From: Candidatus Helicobacter avicola
GTDB taxonomy: Bacteria > Campylobacterota > Campylobacteria > Campylobacterales > Helicobacteraceae
Assembly: GCA_019112865.1 (NCBI GenBank)
Contig: DXIN01000029.1
Location: 1-49,274, forward strand
DNA length: 49,274 nucleotides
Direction: 5' to 3'
Shown here: positions 1-8,221 of the stretch, piece after piece
Numbering within the stretch: position 1 is the stretch's first letter
Layout: each line of letters begins with the position of its first letter
The notes under the pieces: model-generated
Database searches by the model: none
Told to the model about the DNA's origin: nothing
What the model saw: only the letters and a program-made list of their open reading frames with translations
Program-made: the position numbers and the translations under genes

Positions 1-75
1 CAAAAAAAAAAAAACGCATAAATTGCCATAAAATATTAAACAAAAAATCAAAAAAGGGCAAAAAAGTAAAAGTTT

Positions 76-91
76 TTGAATCTAGATTCAA
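76..91. terminator. Short palindrome and T-rich tail downstream of rnpB
   Basis: A perfect 16-base palindrome containing TCTAGA lies 50-65 bases beyond the rnpB 3' end. On the minus strand it is followed by AAACTTTTACTTTTTT. It may end the rnpB transcript, but it has no unpaired loop and would make only a short hairpin, so this is weak. Bases 1-75 are very AT-rich and include an A13 run at 2-14; I see no gene there. Confidence 0.3.
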
Positions 92-139
92 GAAATGTAA
101 GAAAATTGTGTATGAGGGTTTTTTGGATTTGAGATCTTA

Positions 140-464
140 GGCATAGCATAAGCCGAGTTCTGTCGTGGGTGGCTATTTATCTAGGTGCGGCATCGCTACC
201 GCACTCTTGCGAAGAGCTAAGAGATTTAAGACTTCTAACCTACTCTTCTTGCTACGGATTGGGTTTGCACGGCACAATGTATTGCTACAATGTCGGTGGG
301 CTCTTACCCCGCCTTTTCACCCTTACCATTTTCTTACGCTGGCGGTTGTTTTCTGTTGCACTTTCCCTTGATTTACATCAGCCATTTGTTAAATGGAATC
401 CTGTCTTAATGTAGCTCGGACTTTCCTCTTTTAGATTCTAAAAGCAACCACCTGCTATGCCCAA
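140..464 (-). ncRNA. rnpB: RNase P RNA (M1 RNA), bacterial type A
   Basis: This is the catalytic RNA of RNase P, which trims the 5' leader of pre-tRNAs. Read on the minus strand it shows the hallmarks of the family: GAGGAAAGTCCGAGCT near the 5' end (about 435-412), AAGGGTGAAAAGG and GGTAAGAGCCCACC in the middle (about 330-300), and a 3' part with CGACAGAACTCGGCTTA (about 167-148). GGCATAGC near the 5' end (about 462-455) pairs with GCTATGCC at the 3' end (about 146-139), giving helix P1 and setting both ends. A TATAAT box lies just upstream. The short translatable stretches on the opposite strand across 165-414 are fortuitous. The exact ends are uncertain by a few bases. Confidence 0.95.
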
Positions 465-500
465 GCTGGCATTATACCCCCACTAAGCAAAACAAAAGCT
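465..500 (-). promoter_or_regulatory. rnpB promoter
   Basis: Minus-strand GGTATAAT (TATAAT at 476-471) lies about seven bases before the first base of the RNase P RNA P1 helix, as expected for a vegetative -10 element. No good -35 hexamer is visible, which is usual for epsilonproteobacterial promoters. The G5 run just upstream of the -10 is part of the spacer. Confidence 0.6.
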
Positions 501-544
501 TATAGGGCTTACAATGCCTCAAATTTCACACAAAGGTATTCGTG

Positions 545-1837
545 ATGCAAGATTCACAGATGTTAAAAGCCCAAGATCTCGCCCATATTTGGCACCCCTG
601 CACGCAAATGCACGATCACGAGGCGACTTACCCACTCATACCGATAAAGAGCGGCAAAGGCGTGTATGTCTATGATTTTGACGACAAAGCCTATATTGAT
701 TGTGTTTCGAGCTGGTGGGTCAATCTCTTTGGGCATTGCAATCCTTATATCAACCAAAAACTTTGCGCCCAAATTGAGAATCTCGAGCATATTATCCTAG
801 CGGGATTCTCACACGAGCCTATCATCACGCTTTCTTCTCGCCTGTGTGGGATTCTCCCTGCGCCACTTAGCAAGTGTTTTTTTGCCGATAATGGCTCAAG
901 CGCCATCGAAGTTGCGCTCAAAATGGCTTACCACGCCAAAGCTATAGAATCTGCTAGCACCTTTTATGATACATTTTTGTCTTTAGAAAACGCCTATCAC
1001 GGCGAGACAATTGGTGCGCTTAGCGTGGGCGATGTGGGGCTGTATAAACAAGTGTATGAGCCTATCTTGCTACGCACACTCACAAGTAGCGCACCCACAC
1101 TGCATAATACCGACAAAGCCCTGCAAAACTTAGAATCTATACTAGATTCACACCCTAATATCGCTGCCTTTATCATCGAGCCACTTGTGCAATGCGCGGG
1201 CAATATGGCGATGCACACGCCCGAGTTTGTCGCACAAGCTACTAAGATGTGTCAAAATCGCGGGATTTTTGTGATCTTTGATGAAGTGGCGGTGGGATTT
1301 GGGCGCACTGGAAGTATGTTTGCGCTTGAGCAATGCGGGGTGGTGCCAGATTTCCTCTGTCTTAGCAAGGGGATTAGCGGTGGGTATCTGCCTCTCTCGG
1401 TGGTGGTTACAAGTGATAGAATCTATGAGTATTTTTACGCGCCTTATGAGAGCCACAGGGCGTTTTTGCACTCACATTCTTATACCGGTAATCCCCTAGC
1501 GTGTGCTTGTGCGAATGCGGTGCTGGATATTTTTGAGCGTGAAAACATCATAGAATCTAATAAGATTCTAAGCGCGTATATTTGGGAGCAGGCACAGAAT
1601 CTACAGACTTTTGGCTTCGTGGGTAATATGCGACAAAGAGGTATGATCCTCGCCTTTGATTTGCTAGGGTTTGAGGGGCAGCGCAAGGGGATAGAGGTGT
1701 ATAACAAAGCACTTGCTAGAGGGCTATTGCTACGCCCACTTGGCAATACAATCTACTTTATGCCACCTTATGTGATTACTAAACAAGAGGTGGCATATGT
1801 GTTTGAAAATCTAGCCGCGATTTTGGCTAGTCTGTGA
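545..1837 (+). CDS. bioA: Adenosylmethionine-8-amino-7-oxononanoate aminotransferase
   Basis: BioA transfers the amino group of S-adenosylmethionine to 8-amino-7-oxononanoate to give 7,8-diaminononanoate in biotin synthesis; it is a cytosolic PLP enzyme of aminotransferase class III. The product (430 residues) begins with the typical HIWHPCTQM region and has the SSWWVNLFGH segment, the NAYHGETIGALSVG segment, FDEVAVGFGRTG, and the PLP lysine in LSKGISGG at residue 275, matching the usual position. The ATG at 545 is chosen over the overlapping GTG at 542 because AAAGG (about 533-537) is well spaced for it. The gene stands alone: no other biotin gene is in the window, and the RNase P RNA gene is divergent. 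It ends 7 bases before the convergent carbonic anhydrase gene. Confidence 0.95.
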   Translation: MQDSQMLKAQDLAHIWHPCTQMHDHEATYPLIPIKSGKGVYVYDFDDKAYIDCVSSWWVNLFGHCNPYINQKLCAQIENLEHIILAGFSHEPIITLSSRLCGILPAPLSKCFFADNGSSAIEVALKMAYHAKAIESASTFYDTFLSLENAYHGETIGALSVGDVGLYKQVYEPILLRTLTSSAPTLHNTDKALQNLESILDSHPNIAAFIIEPLVQCAGNMAMHTPEFVAQATKMCQNRGIFVIFDEVAVGFGRTGSMFALEQCGVVPDFLCLSKGISGGYLPLSVVVTSDRIYEYFYAPYESHRAFLHSHSYTGNPLACACANAVLDIFERENIIESNKILSAYIWEQAQNLQTFGFVGNMRQRGMILAFDLLGFEGQRKGIEVYNKALARGLLLRPLGNTIYFMPPYVITKQEVAYVFENLAAILASL

Positions 1838-1844
1838 GGTTGCG

Positions 1845-2561
1845 TTATTGTGCGCTTTGAATCTCCCTACCATTGAGCGGTTGGACATCACGCGAATTGT
1901 CATGCATAATCCTATGTAACACATCAATTTGTCTTTTGGAGGCACTCAACACACCCTGTAAGACTACCCACTGGACATTTTGGCTACAAGGTGGCGTCGT
2001 CAAACTCCCATCAAAGGCGTAGTATGCCAAGGTTTTTGGGAGTAGTTTTTGGGGATTAAGTTTTGTGAGCTTATTGTTGCCACCACTTTTTGCGGGGGCA
2101 TTCACGATGATTTTTTGCAATTCCGCATTTGCCCTGCCCTCTTCAAACAATACACCAATCACGAGCAAACCACCCTCGGCATTACTATGGACAAGATGCA
2201 TCTCTAATGGATAGACGACATTATCAATCGTATTTTCAGAAGGTGTGTGAAAATGTAATTGCACGAGCTTGTAGTCCTTGCCCTGGTAACTTATCCCACC
2301 TTTTTGGGTGAAATTCACTTGCACAGAATGCCCATTGTTGATGATATTTTTAGAATCTGCCTTGTAAGCGACTTTAAGCGCATTGGTGGTTGATCTCGCT
2401 GTTTTGGTGAGGATATTTATAGGGGATTGTTCTTTGCCATTACATTGGGGATAGTGCGCACCCCATTTGTGTGGTCCATTATGCTCTCCATATCCCCAAT
2501 GGGCAGCATTCACAACGCTAGTTCCTAATAGGCTCGCCAACATCAAACTATAAATTTTCAT
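1845..2561 (-). CDS. Periplasmic alpha-class carbonic anhydrase
   Basis: This zinc enzyme interconverts CO2 and bicarbonate. In Helicobacter the periplasmic alpha enzyme helps acid acclimation with urease; that role here is inference. The product (238 residues) starts with a Sec signal peptide (KIYSLMLASLLGTSVVNA), so it is exported. The mature part opens with HWGYGEHNGPHKWG, and the zinc histidines are in QLHFHTPSE and in EMHLVH. QSPINI and the C-terminal SLTTPPC motif are both diagnostic for the alpha class. The ATG at 2561 is preferred to the TTG two codons upstream because AGGAG lies six bases before it. An inverted repeat sits just upstream (2581-2602). Confidence 0.93.
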   Translation of the reverse strand: MKIYSLMLASLLGTSVVNAAHWGYGEHNGPHKWGAHYPQCNGKEQSPINILTKTARSTTNALKVAYKADSKNIINNGHSVQVNFTQKGGISYQGKDYKLVQLHFHTPSENTIDNVVYPLEMHLVHSNAEGGLLVIGVLFEEGRANAELQKIIVNAPAKSGGNNKLTKLNPQKLLPKTLAYYAFDGSLTTPPCSQNVQWVVLQGVLSASKRQIDVLHRIMHDNSRDVQPLNGREIQSAQ

Positions 2562-2580
2562 AAACAACTCCTAACACTAT

Positions 2581-2602
2581 GTAAAATAAAAGCATATTTT
2601 AC
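2581..2602. promoter_or_regulatory. Inverted repeat in the carbonic anhydrase promoter region
   Basis: GTAAAATA, six bases, then TATTTTAC form a perfect 8-base inverted repeat 20 bases upstream of the carbonic anhydrase start codon, where the -10 region of that gene should be. An operator is plausible; no regulator can be named from sequence. The rest of the gap to flhB (2603-2796) shows no coding sequence or RNA structure I can support. Confidence 0.35.
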
Positions 2603-2796
2603 GCATTTGGGCTTAAAAATGGTTTGGATTTACAGAATCTAGTCCTTGAGATTGTTGAGATTCTTAATGTTGCTGGTTGCTTTGGATTCTATAAACCAAC
2701 CTTTTGGCAAACAAGCCAATGGTTTATGCACGCTCAAATCCGCTCTCATCTGGCGTTCATACTATCTGAATCTAGGGCTACTAATTGTTGGAGATT

Positions 2797-3951
2797 CTAA
2801 GAAATGTTTCTTGCTTCTTGCTGCTGGGCGGCTTGGGCTTTTTGACGCGCTTTAATGGTGGTATTTAGCAGTGTGTCTTTGCCCTGTAAATGATCAAGCC
2901 ACGCCACTTGCTGCAAGACTTCTGATACCGCCCTAAAGAGGTCAGGGTGGATAAAGCTCCCCACTTCTACCATTGCATACAAGCTCCTTGCTAGAGGTGG
3001 ATTCTCGATAATGCGTATGTCATACTCTCGTGCTACTGCCTTTATGCGTATGGCAAGCTCATCGACACCTTTTGCCACCACGCGTGGGGGCATACCTAGA
3101 TCCACATCTTCATCTTGGTAGCGCACCGCTACGGCATAGTGCGTGGGGTTGGTGATGACTACGGAAGCAGTGGGGATTTCTTGCATCATACGAGAACGTG
3201 CCATTTTTTGCTGGGTTTGGCGGATACGTGATTTGATTTCGGGATTTCCTTCATAACGTTTGGTTTCGTCTTTGAGTTCTTTAACGCTCATACGCAAACT
3301 CCGCATATATTGATAACGTTTGATGAGGTAGTCTGCTATCGCCATAGTCAAAAAAAGTATGAGCAAAATCCCAATCAAAATCAACGCCTTTTCTCTAAAC
3401 CATAGAATCTGATCGTAGATTCTAAGACGCGATATGGTGGGCAATTCTCCAAAAAACCCCACAAATACAACAAATCCTACTACAAATGCTATAAAAACCT
3501 TGAAGGTAATCATAAATCCATCAAGAAGTTTTTTGAGCGAAAAGACATTTTTAATGCCTAAAAGAGGATTGATTTTTGAGAGCTTGGGTCGCAAGGCTTT
3601 GGTGGAGAGCAAAAATCCAAATTGTCCGATATTTGCTAACACACCAATGACCATTAATCCCACAAATACCGGCAGCACCATTTTGAGCATTTCAATCCCT
3701 ATGCCAAGCGTGAGCCACAAAAGCTCTTGTGCGCTAAACTCACTAAGTGTAAAAAAACTTACGATATAGGTAAAAATCCCCTTGCAACCACTAACCCAAT
3801 AAGGAATCATAAAAAATATGAGTGCCAAACCGCTTAGCATCACAAAAAACCCCACGAGCTCCACGCTTTTACTGACATTGCCCTCTTCGCGTGCTTGCTG
3901 GAGTTTGTGCTGTGAGGGGGCTAGGGTTTTTTCTTCATCATCTGCAGGCAT
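2797..3951 (-). CDS. flhB: Flagellar type III export apparatus protein FlhB
   Basis: FlhB is an inner-membrane part of the flagellar export gate; autocleavage of its cytoplasmic domain switches substrate class from rod and hook to filament. The product (384 residues) has the usual start (DDEEKTLAPSQHKLQQAREEG), four hydrophobic segments across about residues 30-210, and a cytoplasmic domain with the self-cleavage motif NPTH in VVITNPTHYAVAVRY. A 20-30 residue Gln/Ala-rich tail follows the conserved core. AAGGA sits well before the ATG. It is the last gene of csd3-NUDIX-pgbA-like-flhB, 16 bases after the stop of its upstream neighbour. Confidence 0.96.
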   Translation of the reverse strand: MPADDEEKTLAPSQHKLQQAREEGNVSKSVELVGFFVMLSGLALIFFMIPYWVSGCKGIFTYIVSFFTLSEFSAQELLWLTLGIGIEMLKMVLPVFVGLMVIGVLANIGQFGFLLSTKALRPKLSKINPLLGIKNVFSLKKLLDGFMITFKVFIAFVVGFVVFVGFFGELPTISRLRIYDQILWFREKALILIGILLILFLTMAIADYLIKRYQYMRSLRMSVKELKDETKRYEGNPEIKSRIRQTQQKMARSRMMQEIPTASVVITNPTHYAVAVRYQDEDVDLGMPPRVVAKGVDELAIRIKAVAREYDIRIIENPPLARSLYAMVEVGSFIHPDLFRAVSEVLQQVAWLDHLQGKDTLLNTTIKARQKAQAAQQQEARNIS

Positions 3952-3967
3952 CGTGCTTCCTTAGCAT

Positions 3968-4690
3968 TCACTCCTGTTTTTGCACAAGTGCATCGTAGTA
4001 GGAAAAATAATCCTTAGAATCGTTGGATTTGAATCTACTCCCAAGTGGCTTGTCTGGGTGGCTTATGCGTGAAAAAAATGGTGCAAGCGTGCTAGAGTGT
4101 AGAATCTCACTAGGTGGTGGGGATTGTGTCTCAAGTAGGGCAAAGGATTGGCAATCAAAAACTTTGGTATGTGCAGAATCCACGATAAACACCAAGCCTA
4201 TGCTGTATTTTGGACAAAATTCTCTAAAGTGCTTTGGTTTTGGGTCATTGAGGCTTTCTTGCTGAAGATATGCGGCAAAAAGATCGATATGCATAAAGTG
4301 GATTTTAGGGTTGTTGCGAATCACAAATTGATAACTTTCTTGATTGGGCGCGATGACAAAGGCACGATTATAAAAACTCCTAAAGAGCACTTCATCGCCT
4401 ACTTGTGGCTTATTGATTGGAGTGGGGAGATAGTGTTGCTCTATGGTATCAAAAGAGTCAAAACGCGCATTTGCTCTGCCATTTTCGATAGATTCTATGG
4501 TGGCACTTGCAATGATAATTGCGTGTGTTTGGTTTTTGGTGAGCACCACACCGCTCTCACCTACTAGCAGATTCTTTGCATCAAAGACGATGGTGTCTTT
4601 TTGCACAGAATCTATATTTGTGCGCACGACTTTTGTATCTATTCCGAAGGCACAGCTCCAAACAAACACGACACACACAACCCATTTCAT
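3968..4690 (-). CDS. PgbA-like exported protein, core domain only
   Basis: The product has 240 residues and an N-terminal signal peptide (KWVVCVVFVWSCAFG). From memory of H. pylori PgbA (HP0508, reported as a plasminogen-binding surface protein), the blocks HYLPTP, GDEVLFRSFYNRAFVIAPN, FFSRIS and YFSYYDALVQK line up with that protein, so I assign it to the PgbA N-terminal family. H. pylori PgbA continues with a long Lys/Glu-rich tail credited with plasminogen binding. This protein stops right after YYDALVQKQE, so that tail is missing and a plasminogen-binding role should not be assumed. Its start overlaps the NUDIX stop by four bases (ATGA). The neighbours csd3 and the NUDIX gene are also next to pgbA in H. 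pylori. Confidence 0.7.
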   Translation of the reverse strand: MKWVVCVVFVWSCAFGIDTKVVRTNIDSVQKDTIVFDAKNLLVGESGVVLTKNQTHAIIIASATIESIENGRANARFDSFDTIEQHYLPTPINKPQVGDEVLFRSFYNRAFVIAPNQESYQFVIRNNPKIHFMHIDLFAAYLQQESLNDPKPKHFREFCPKYSIGLVFIVDSAHTKVFDCQSFALLETQSPPPSEILHSSTLAPFFSRISHPDKPLGSRFKSNDSKDYFSYYDALVQKQE

Positions 4691-5274
4691 TTAATCATTC
4701 CTTTGCATGTCGTGTGTCGCAAAAACCACAAGATACCAAACCCAAGCCCGGGTGTTTTGACAATGCTTGTATCACACAAAAAAGCGTCCATCTTCTCTCG
4801 AGCCAAAAGTATGCTTTCTATGACTTCTCCATCGACACCACCGCCATCTGTTCGCTTATGGCTCGCTTCAACCTGTGTATAAAAAAGGTATTGTTTTGCA
4901 CCACTTGTCCCCACCGATGTGTGAAATACTGCTACTTCTTGCAAATCCTCTGAATCTATCGCATAGCCGCATTCCTCTAGCACTTCTTCTACGGCAATTT
5001 CCCTGATACTCTTGCCCTCTTTGTCTATAAGCCCTGCACAAAGCTCATAGGTATAGCCGTCATTGTTTTTTAAAAAAACCGGTGGGCGAAATTGTCGCAC
5101 TACCACGAGCGCGTCCTCATCGATTCGATGTAGGATAATCGCCACGCTATCAAGGCTTTGGACAAAATCCCAAGCTTTTTGATAGCCATTTTCGGTGTAA
5201 GTCATTCGCTGGGGTCTGATATAGGGAGAATCTACGCATTGTGTGATACAAATATCACGTATATCGGTTTTCAT
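4687..5274 (-). CDS. NUDIX hydrolase, NUDT14-like (nucleoside-diphosphate sugar type)
   Basis: NUDIX enzymes hydrolyse nucleoside diphosphates linked to another group, using metals held by the Nudix box. The 195-residue product has the box in AGLIDKEGKSIREIAVEEVL followed by EECGY. This is one residue longer than the standard 23-residue signature, a spacing I recall from the NUDT14/UDP-sugar pyrophosphatase group. The upstream VVRQFRPPVF segment also suits ADP-ribose or UDP-sugar pyrophosphatases. The substrate is therefore probably a nucleotide sugar, unproven. The gene begins one base after the csd3 stop and overlaps the PgbA-like gene by four bases, so the four genes are likely cotranscribed and translationally coupled. 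Confidence 0.85.
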   Translation of the reverse strand: MKTDIRDICITQCVDSPYIRPQRMTYTENGYQKAWDFVQSLDSVAIILHRIDEDALVVVRQFRPPVFLKNNDGYTYELCAGLIDKEGKSIREIAVEEVLEECGYAIDSEDLQEVAVFHTSVGTSGAKQYLFYTQVEASHKRTDGGGVDGEVIESILLAREKMDAFLCDTSIVKTPGLGFGILWFLRHTTCKGMIK

Positions 5275-6456
5275 TTACTGCAAGCCTTCTGCTAATCCAC
5301 CTATGGGGAGACTCACAATAATAGATTCCTTTTGCTCCTCTTGAACTTGTGCGAGAATGGTCTCAATCTGTCCTTTGAAGTCATCACTAAGTTTGGCAAA
5401 ATGCTCCTTGTGTGTCTTATCAAGCTCTTTGGTTGCTGCTTTGATATTGCCTAGGGGATTAACTGGCTGATTGTTTTTATACACACCAAAATGCAAATGC
5501 GGACCCGTGCTAAGCCCAGTATTTCCGACTTTTGCAATGTATTGTCCTTTTTTGACATATTTGCCTGTTTTCATTCCGGGAGCAAAGGAGTTGAGGTGTG
5601 CATACACGGTTTTTATGCCATTTTCGTGTCGCACTTCGATGACATTGCCATAGCCACCCTTTTGTCCGACAAATACGATTGTGCCGCTTCCTGCCGCACT
5701 TACCACCGTGCCTTTTGGTGCAGCATAATCCACACCATAATGCGGTCTCACAAAGCCTAGTATTGGGTGTTTGCGTCCTAGAGAGAATTTCGAGCTAATG
5801 CGCGCACCGACAATTGGCATAGAGAGCAAAAACCCCTCAATCTCCTTGCCTTTGATGTCATAATAGCGACCATTGTAGGCAAATAGATAATTTGGTTTTT
5901 TGTTTGTTTCCACCATAGCGGCTTTGATTTGGGCATTGCCTAGGGGTTTGCCTAAGCGATATTTGCGATTATAGATAAGCGCGATTTTATCCCCTTTGAG
6001 CACGGTGCGGTTAAAGCTGATACTATTTTTGTAGGCATTGAGTAGCTCATTAACAAGTCCTTGGTCATCGGTAACTTCCATAAGGTCTTGGTAGATAGAG
6101 CGTTGGATAGAAAGCACAATGCGTTGCTCATTTTCAAAATACGCAATGGGCGTGAAATCCATCTTGTAGCTGTCTTTGTAGCGAAATATGTGAATCTGCA
6201 TACCATCACCGATAGGAATTAGGGCTTGCAAGAGATTGTTGTCGGTATCAAAGGCGGTATAGTATCGCACACCAGCGTAAATCTCACTCGTAAGCTCTCT
6301 ATCCTCTGGGGGCAGGTCATAATACACACTTGTGGGGATATTGTATTTTTGAAAAAACCCAAAAAGCGTGCTACCACTTTCCCAAGTCTGGTTATTTACC
6401 ACCGCACTTACCAAGCACTGCATTGACACACAAAAAAGCAGTATGTATTTTTTCAT
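5275..6456 (-). CDS. csd3: M23 zinc peptidase Csd3/HdpA, cell-shape peptidoglycan hydrolase
   Basis: Csd3 (HdpA, HP0506 in H. pylori) trims peptidoglycan as a D,D-endopeptidase and carboxypeptidase and is needed for helical cell shape. The product (393 residues) has a signal peptide (KKYILLFCVSMQCLVSA), an N-terminal region of about 220 residues corresponding to the regulatory domains of Csd3, and a C-terminal LytM domain. The zinc ligands are visible in HYGVDYAAP and in GPHLHFGV, with YAHLNSF between them. The ATG at 6456 is chosen because AAAGG precedes it by eight bases; upstream in-frame ATGs would add 19 residues before the signal peptide. It heads the csd3-NUDIX-pgbA-flhB operon and is divergent from another M23 gene. 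Confidence 0.92.
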   Translation of the reverse strand: MKKYILLFCVSMQCLVSAVVNNQTWESGSTLFGFFQKYNIPTSVYYDLPPEDRELTSEIYAGVRYYTAFDTDNNLLQALIPIGDGMQIHIFRYKDSYKMDFTPIAYFENEQRIVLSIQRSIYQDLMEVTDDQGLVNELLNAYKNSISFNRTVLKGDKIALIYNRKYRLGKPLGNAQIKAAMVETNKKPNYLFAYNGRYYDIKGKEIEGFLLSMPIVGARISSKFSLGRKHPILGFVRPHYGVDYAAPKGTVVSAAGSGTIVFVGQKGGYGNVIEVRHENGIKTVYAHLNSFAPGMKTGKYVKKGQYIAKVGNTGLSTGPHLHFGVYKNNQPVNPLGNIKAATKELDKTHKEHFAKLSDDFKGQIETILAQVQEEQKESIIVSLPIGGLAEGLQ

Positions 6457-6646
6457 TTGATAAACCTTTAAGATTAATGAGATTGAACTTTCTAGGCTGC
6501 ATTTTGTCATCAAAACCAGCCAACGACTAAATCGGCTTTTGCAATGCTATCATAAAAAATCCTAAAAACACATATAATTTTTATTTAAGTTTTGTGAAAA
6601 AGCCACGATATTGTGAAGTTAGCATTCGTTTATAGAGGGTTGTTAG
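6457..6646. promoter_or_regulatory. Divergent promoter region between two M23 peptidase genes
   Basis: This 190-base gap must hold both promoters. On the plus strand TATAAT at 6573-6578 could drive the M23 gene at 6647. On the minus strand TATGAT (6554-6549) could drive csd3. The two -10 candidates lie back to back about 20 bases apart, so the divergent promoters may interfere or be co-controlled. No clear operator is seen. Confidence 0.4.
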
Positions 6647-8056
6647 GTGAAAAATATAATCATTGGACTTGTGGTAGTGTGTTTAGGTGGTGTCGCGTAT
6701 TTGATACTCAACTTCTTTGTGTTTGAGCGACAAAAACCGGTTTTTCAGTCTCAATCCAGCCTCCCCACACATTGGAATTTGAAAGATGATTTGGTATTGC
6801 AATTTAGTGATGAGAGCGGGATACGGAGCTATAGTGTCGAGATATTGTTAGATTCTCAAACGCTTTTTAGTGAGAATGAAGTGGTGCTAAACAAACCTAA
6901 AAAATTCGGTATCTCTCTCCCCAAACCTCTAACCGAACTCAAAGATGGCACAACGCTTCAATACAAAATCTGCGTGAGTGATTGGAGTAATGTCAATTTT
7001 TTTGCGGGCAATACGACTTGTGTCGATGTGTCTTTGATAATTGATACAAGCGCTCCACAAATTGAGATTTTAGCGCGTTCGCCCAAAATATCTCGCAGTG
7101 GCAGTGCTTTTGTGCTTTTTAAAGTCAGGGATATTGCATTAGATTCTGTGATACTTAGCAATGGCAAAAACGAGTTTCGCGCCTTTAGACATACTTTTGA
7201 TGATATTGTGCTTCCACCAGATGAGGCGGTATTTGGAGCATTTATCGCATGGCCCCTAGAAAATGTGCTTTTTGAGGGGAGTATCAATGTGGTTGATAAG
7301 GCATCGAATAAATCACGGATTTTGCTAAATTTCCCAAAAAACCTTTCCGCTCCTATTCGCAAATCCAACATACGATTAAAACCAGAGTTTTTAGAATCCA
7401 AGCTTCGCACCCTCCTAGATCAGATTAGCGATGTGCAATATGATGATTTTGCAGATGATAGAGAGCGATTTTTGTTTATCAATGAAAGAGCGCGCTCAAA
7501 GGATTTAGAGCAAATCTTAGAAGCCACGACAACCACAATATCAAACAAAAGTTACATTTCCTCTGGCATTGTGCCATTTACACCGCTCAAAAATGCTATT
7601 ATTGTGGGGTATTTTGGCGATGAACGGAGTTATTATTTGAACAAAGATTTTGTGAGTGCGGTGTATCATATGGGCTTAGATCTTGCAAGCGTGCGTAATG
7701 CACCAATATTTGCGACTAATGGCGGTGTGGTGATAATGCGTCAATACCTAGGACTCCACGGCAATACAGCGATTGTGTATCATGGGTTTGGGCTTTCAAG
7801 TTTGTATGCACATATGTCAGATTCTACGCTCAAAGTGGGTGATGAGGTAAAAGTTGGTGATATTATCGGCTATACGGGGTCTAGTGGCTGGGCATTTGGT
7901 GATCATCTACATTTAGAAATGCTCGTGCAGGGTTATGCTGTAAGTGTGCAGGAATGGGCGAATCCCAAATGGATAGAGGAGAATATCAATGCCGTGTTTG
8001 AGCAAGCTCGCACGAGATTGCTTGAGCAAATTGCGGCAAAAAATAAACCCAAATAA
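6647..8056 (+). CDS. Membrane-anchored M23 family peptidase
   Basis: The product has 469 residues. One N-terminal hydrophobic segment (IIIGLVVVCLGGVAYLILNFFVF) anchors it to the inner membrane with the rest in the periplasm. Residues of about 45-230 contain two weakly conserved all-beta, Ig-like stretches (SGIRSYSVEILLDS; SAFVLFKVRD). The C-terminal LytM domain has zinc ligands in HMGLDLA and DHLHLEM and the intervening SLYAHMSD. It therefore very likely cleaves peptide cross-links in peptidoglycan. It starts with GTG, preceded by GAGGG seven bases away. It belongs to a family found across Campylobacterota but is not Csd1, Csd2 or Csd3, so I give no symbol. Divergence from csd3 suggests a shared role in wall remodelling. 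Confidence 0.88.
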   Translation: MKNIIIGLVVVCLGGVAYLILNFFVFERQKPVFQSQSSLPTHWNLKDDLVLQFSDESGIRSYSVEILLDSQTLFSENEVVLNKPKKFGISLPKPLTELKDGTTLQYKICVSDWSNVNFFAGNTTCVDVSLIIDTSAPQIEILARSPKISRSGSAFVLFKVRDIALDSVILSNGKNEFRAFRHTFDDIVLPPDEAVFGAFIAWPLENVLFEGSINVVDKASNKSRILLNFPKNLSAPIRKSNIRLKPEFLESKLRTLLDQISDVQYDDFADDRERFLFINERARSKDLEQILEATTTTISNKSYISSGIVPFTPLKNAIIVGYFGDERSYYLNKDFVSAVYHMGLDLASVRNAPIFATNGGVVIMRQYLGLHGNTAIVYHGFGLSSLYAHMSDSTLKVGDEVKVGDIIGYTGSSGWAFGDHLHLEMLVQGYAVSVQEWANPKWIEENINAVFEQARTRLLEQIAAKNKPK

Positions 8057-8154
8057 ATGTTTGTGAAAATAAAATCTTACAACCGCTAAGCGACATTAGA
8101 GAATCTAAACAATCTCAAAGTGTAGATTCAGATGATGTATGGGCGCGTAAGCGG

Positions 8155-8207
8155 GGAGTGAGGGTGGATCACTCCTTCGTGAGCGAGAAACAAGAGTAAA
8201 GCTCTTG
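8155..8207. terminator. Two hairpins between convergent genes
   Basis: GGAGTGA/TCACTCC (8155-8161 with 8169-8175, seven-base loop) and CAAGAG/CTCTTG (8191-8196 with 8202-8207, five-base loop) lie between the convergent M23 and chemoreceptor genes. On the minus strand the second hairpin is followed by TTTCT, so it could end the chemoreceptor transcript. Neither has a strong T run. The rest of 8057-8221 shows no gene. Confidence 0.4.
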
Positions 8208-8221
8208 CACAAAATAATGTG

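Noticed and set aside
165-414. Two overlapping open frames of 68 and 81 codons near the left end
   Set aside because: They lie within the RNase P RNA gene on the opposite strand; the structural motifs of the RNA explain the sequence and no ribosome binding site is present.
2646-2855. Open frame of 69 codons between carbonic anhydrase and flhB
   Set aside because: It runs into the flhB coding region on the other strand, has no ribosome binding site or recognisable protein features, and starts in a non-coding stretch.
6456-6513. Longer start for csd3, at 6513
   Set aside because: It would place 19 residues before the signal peptide; ATG 6456 has a ribosome binding site and gives a normal exported protein.
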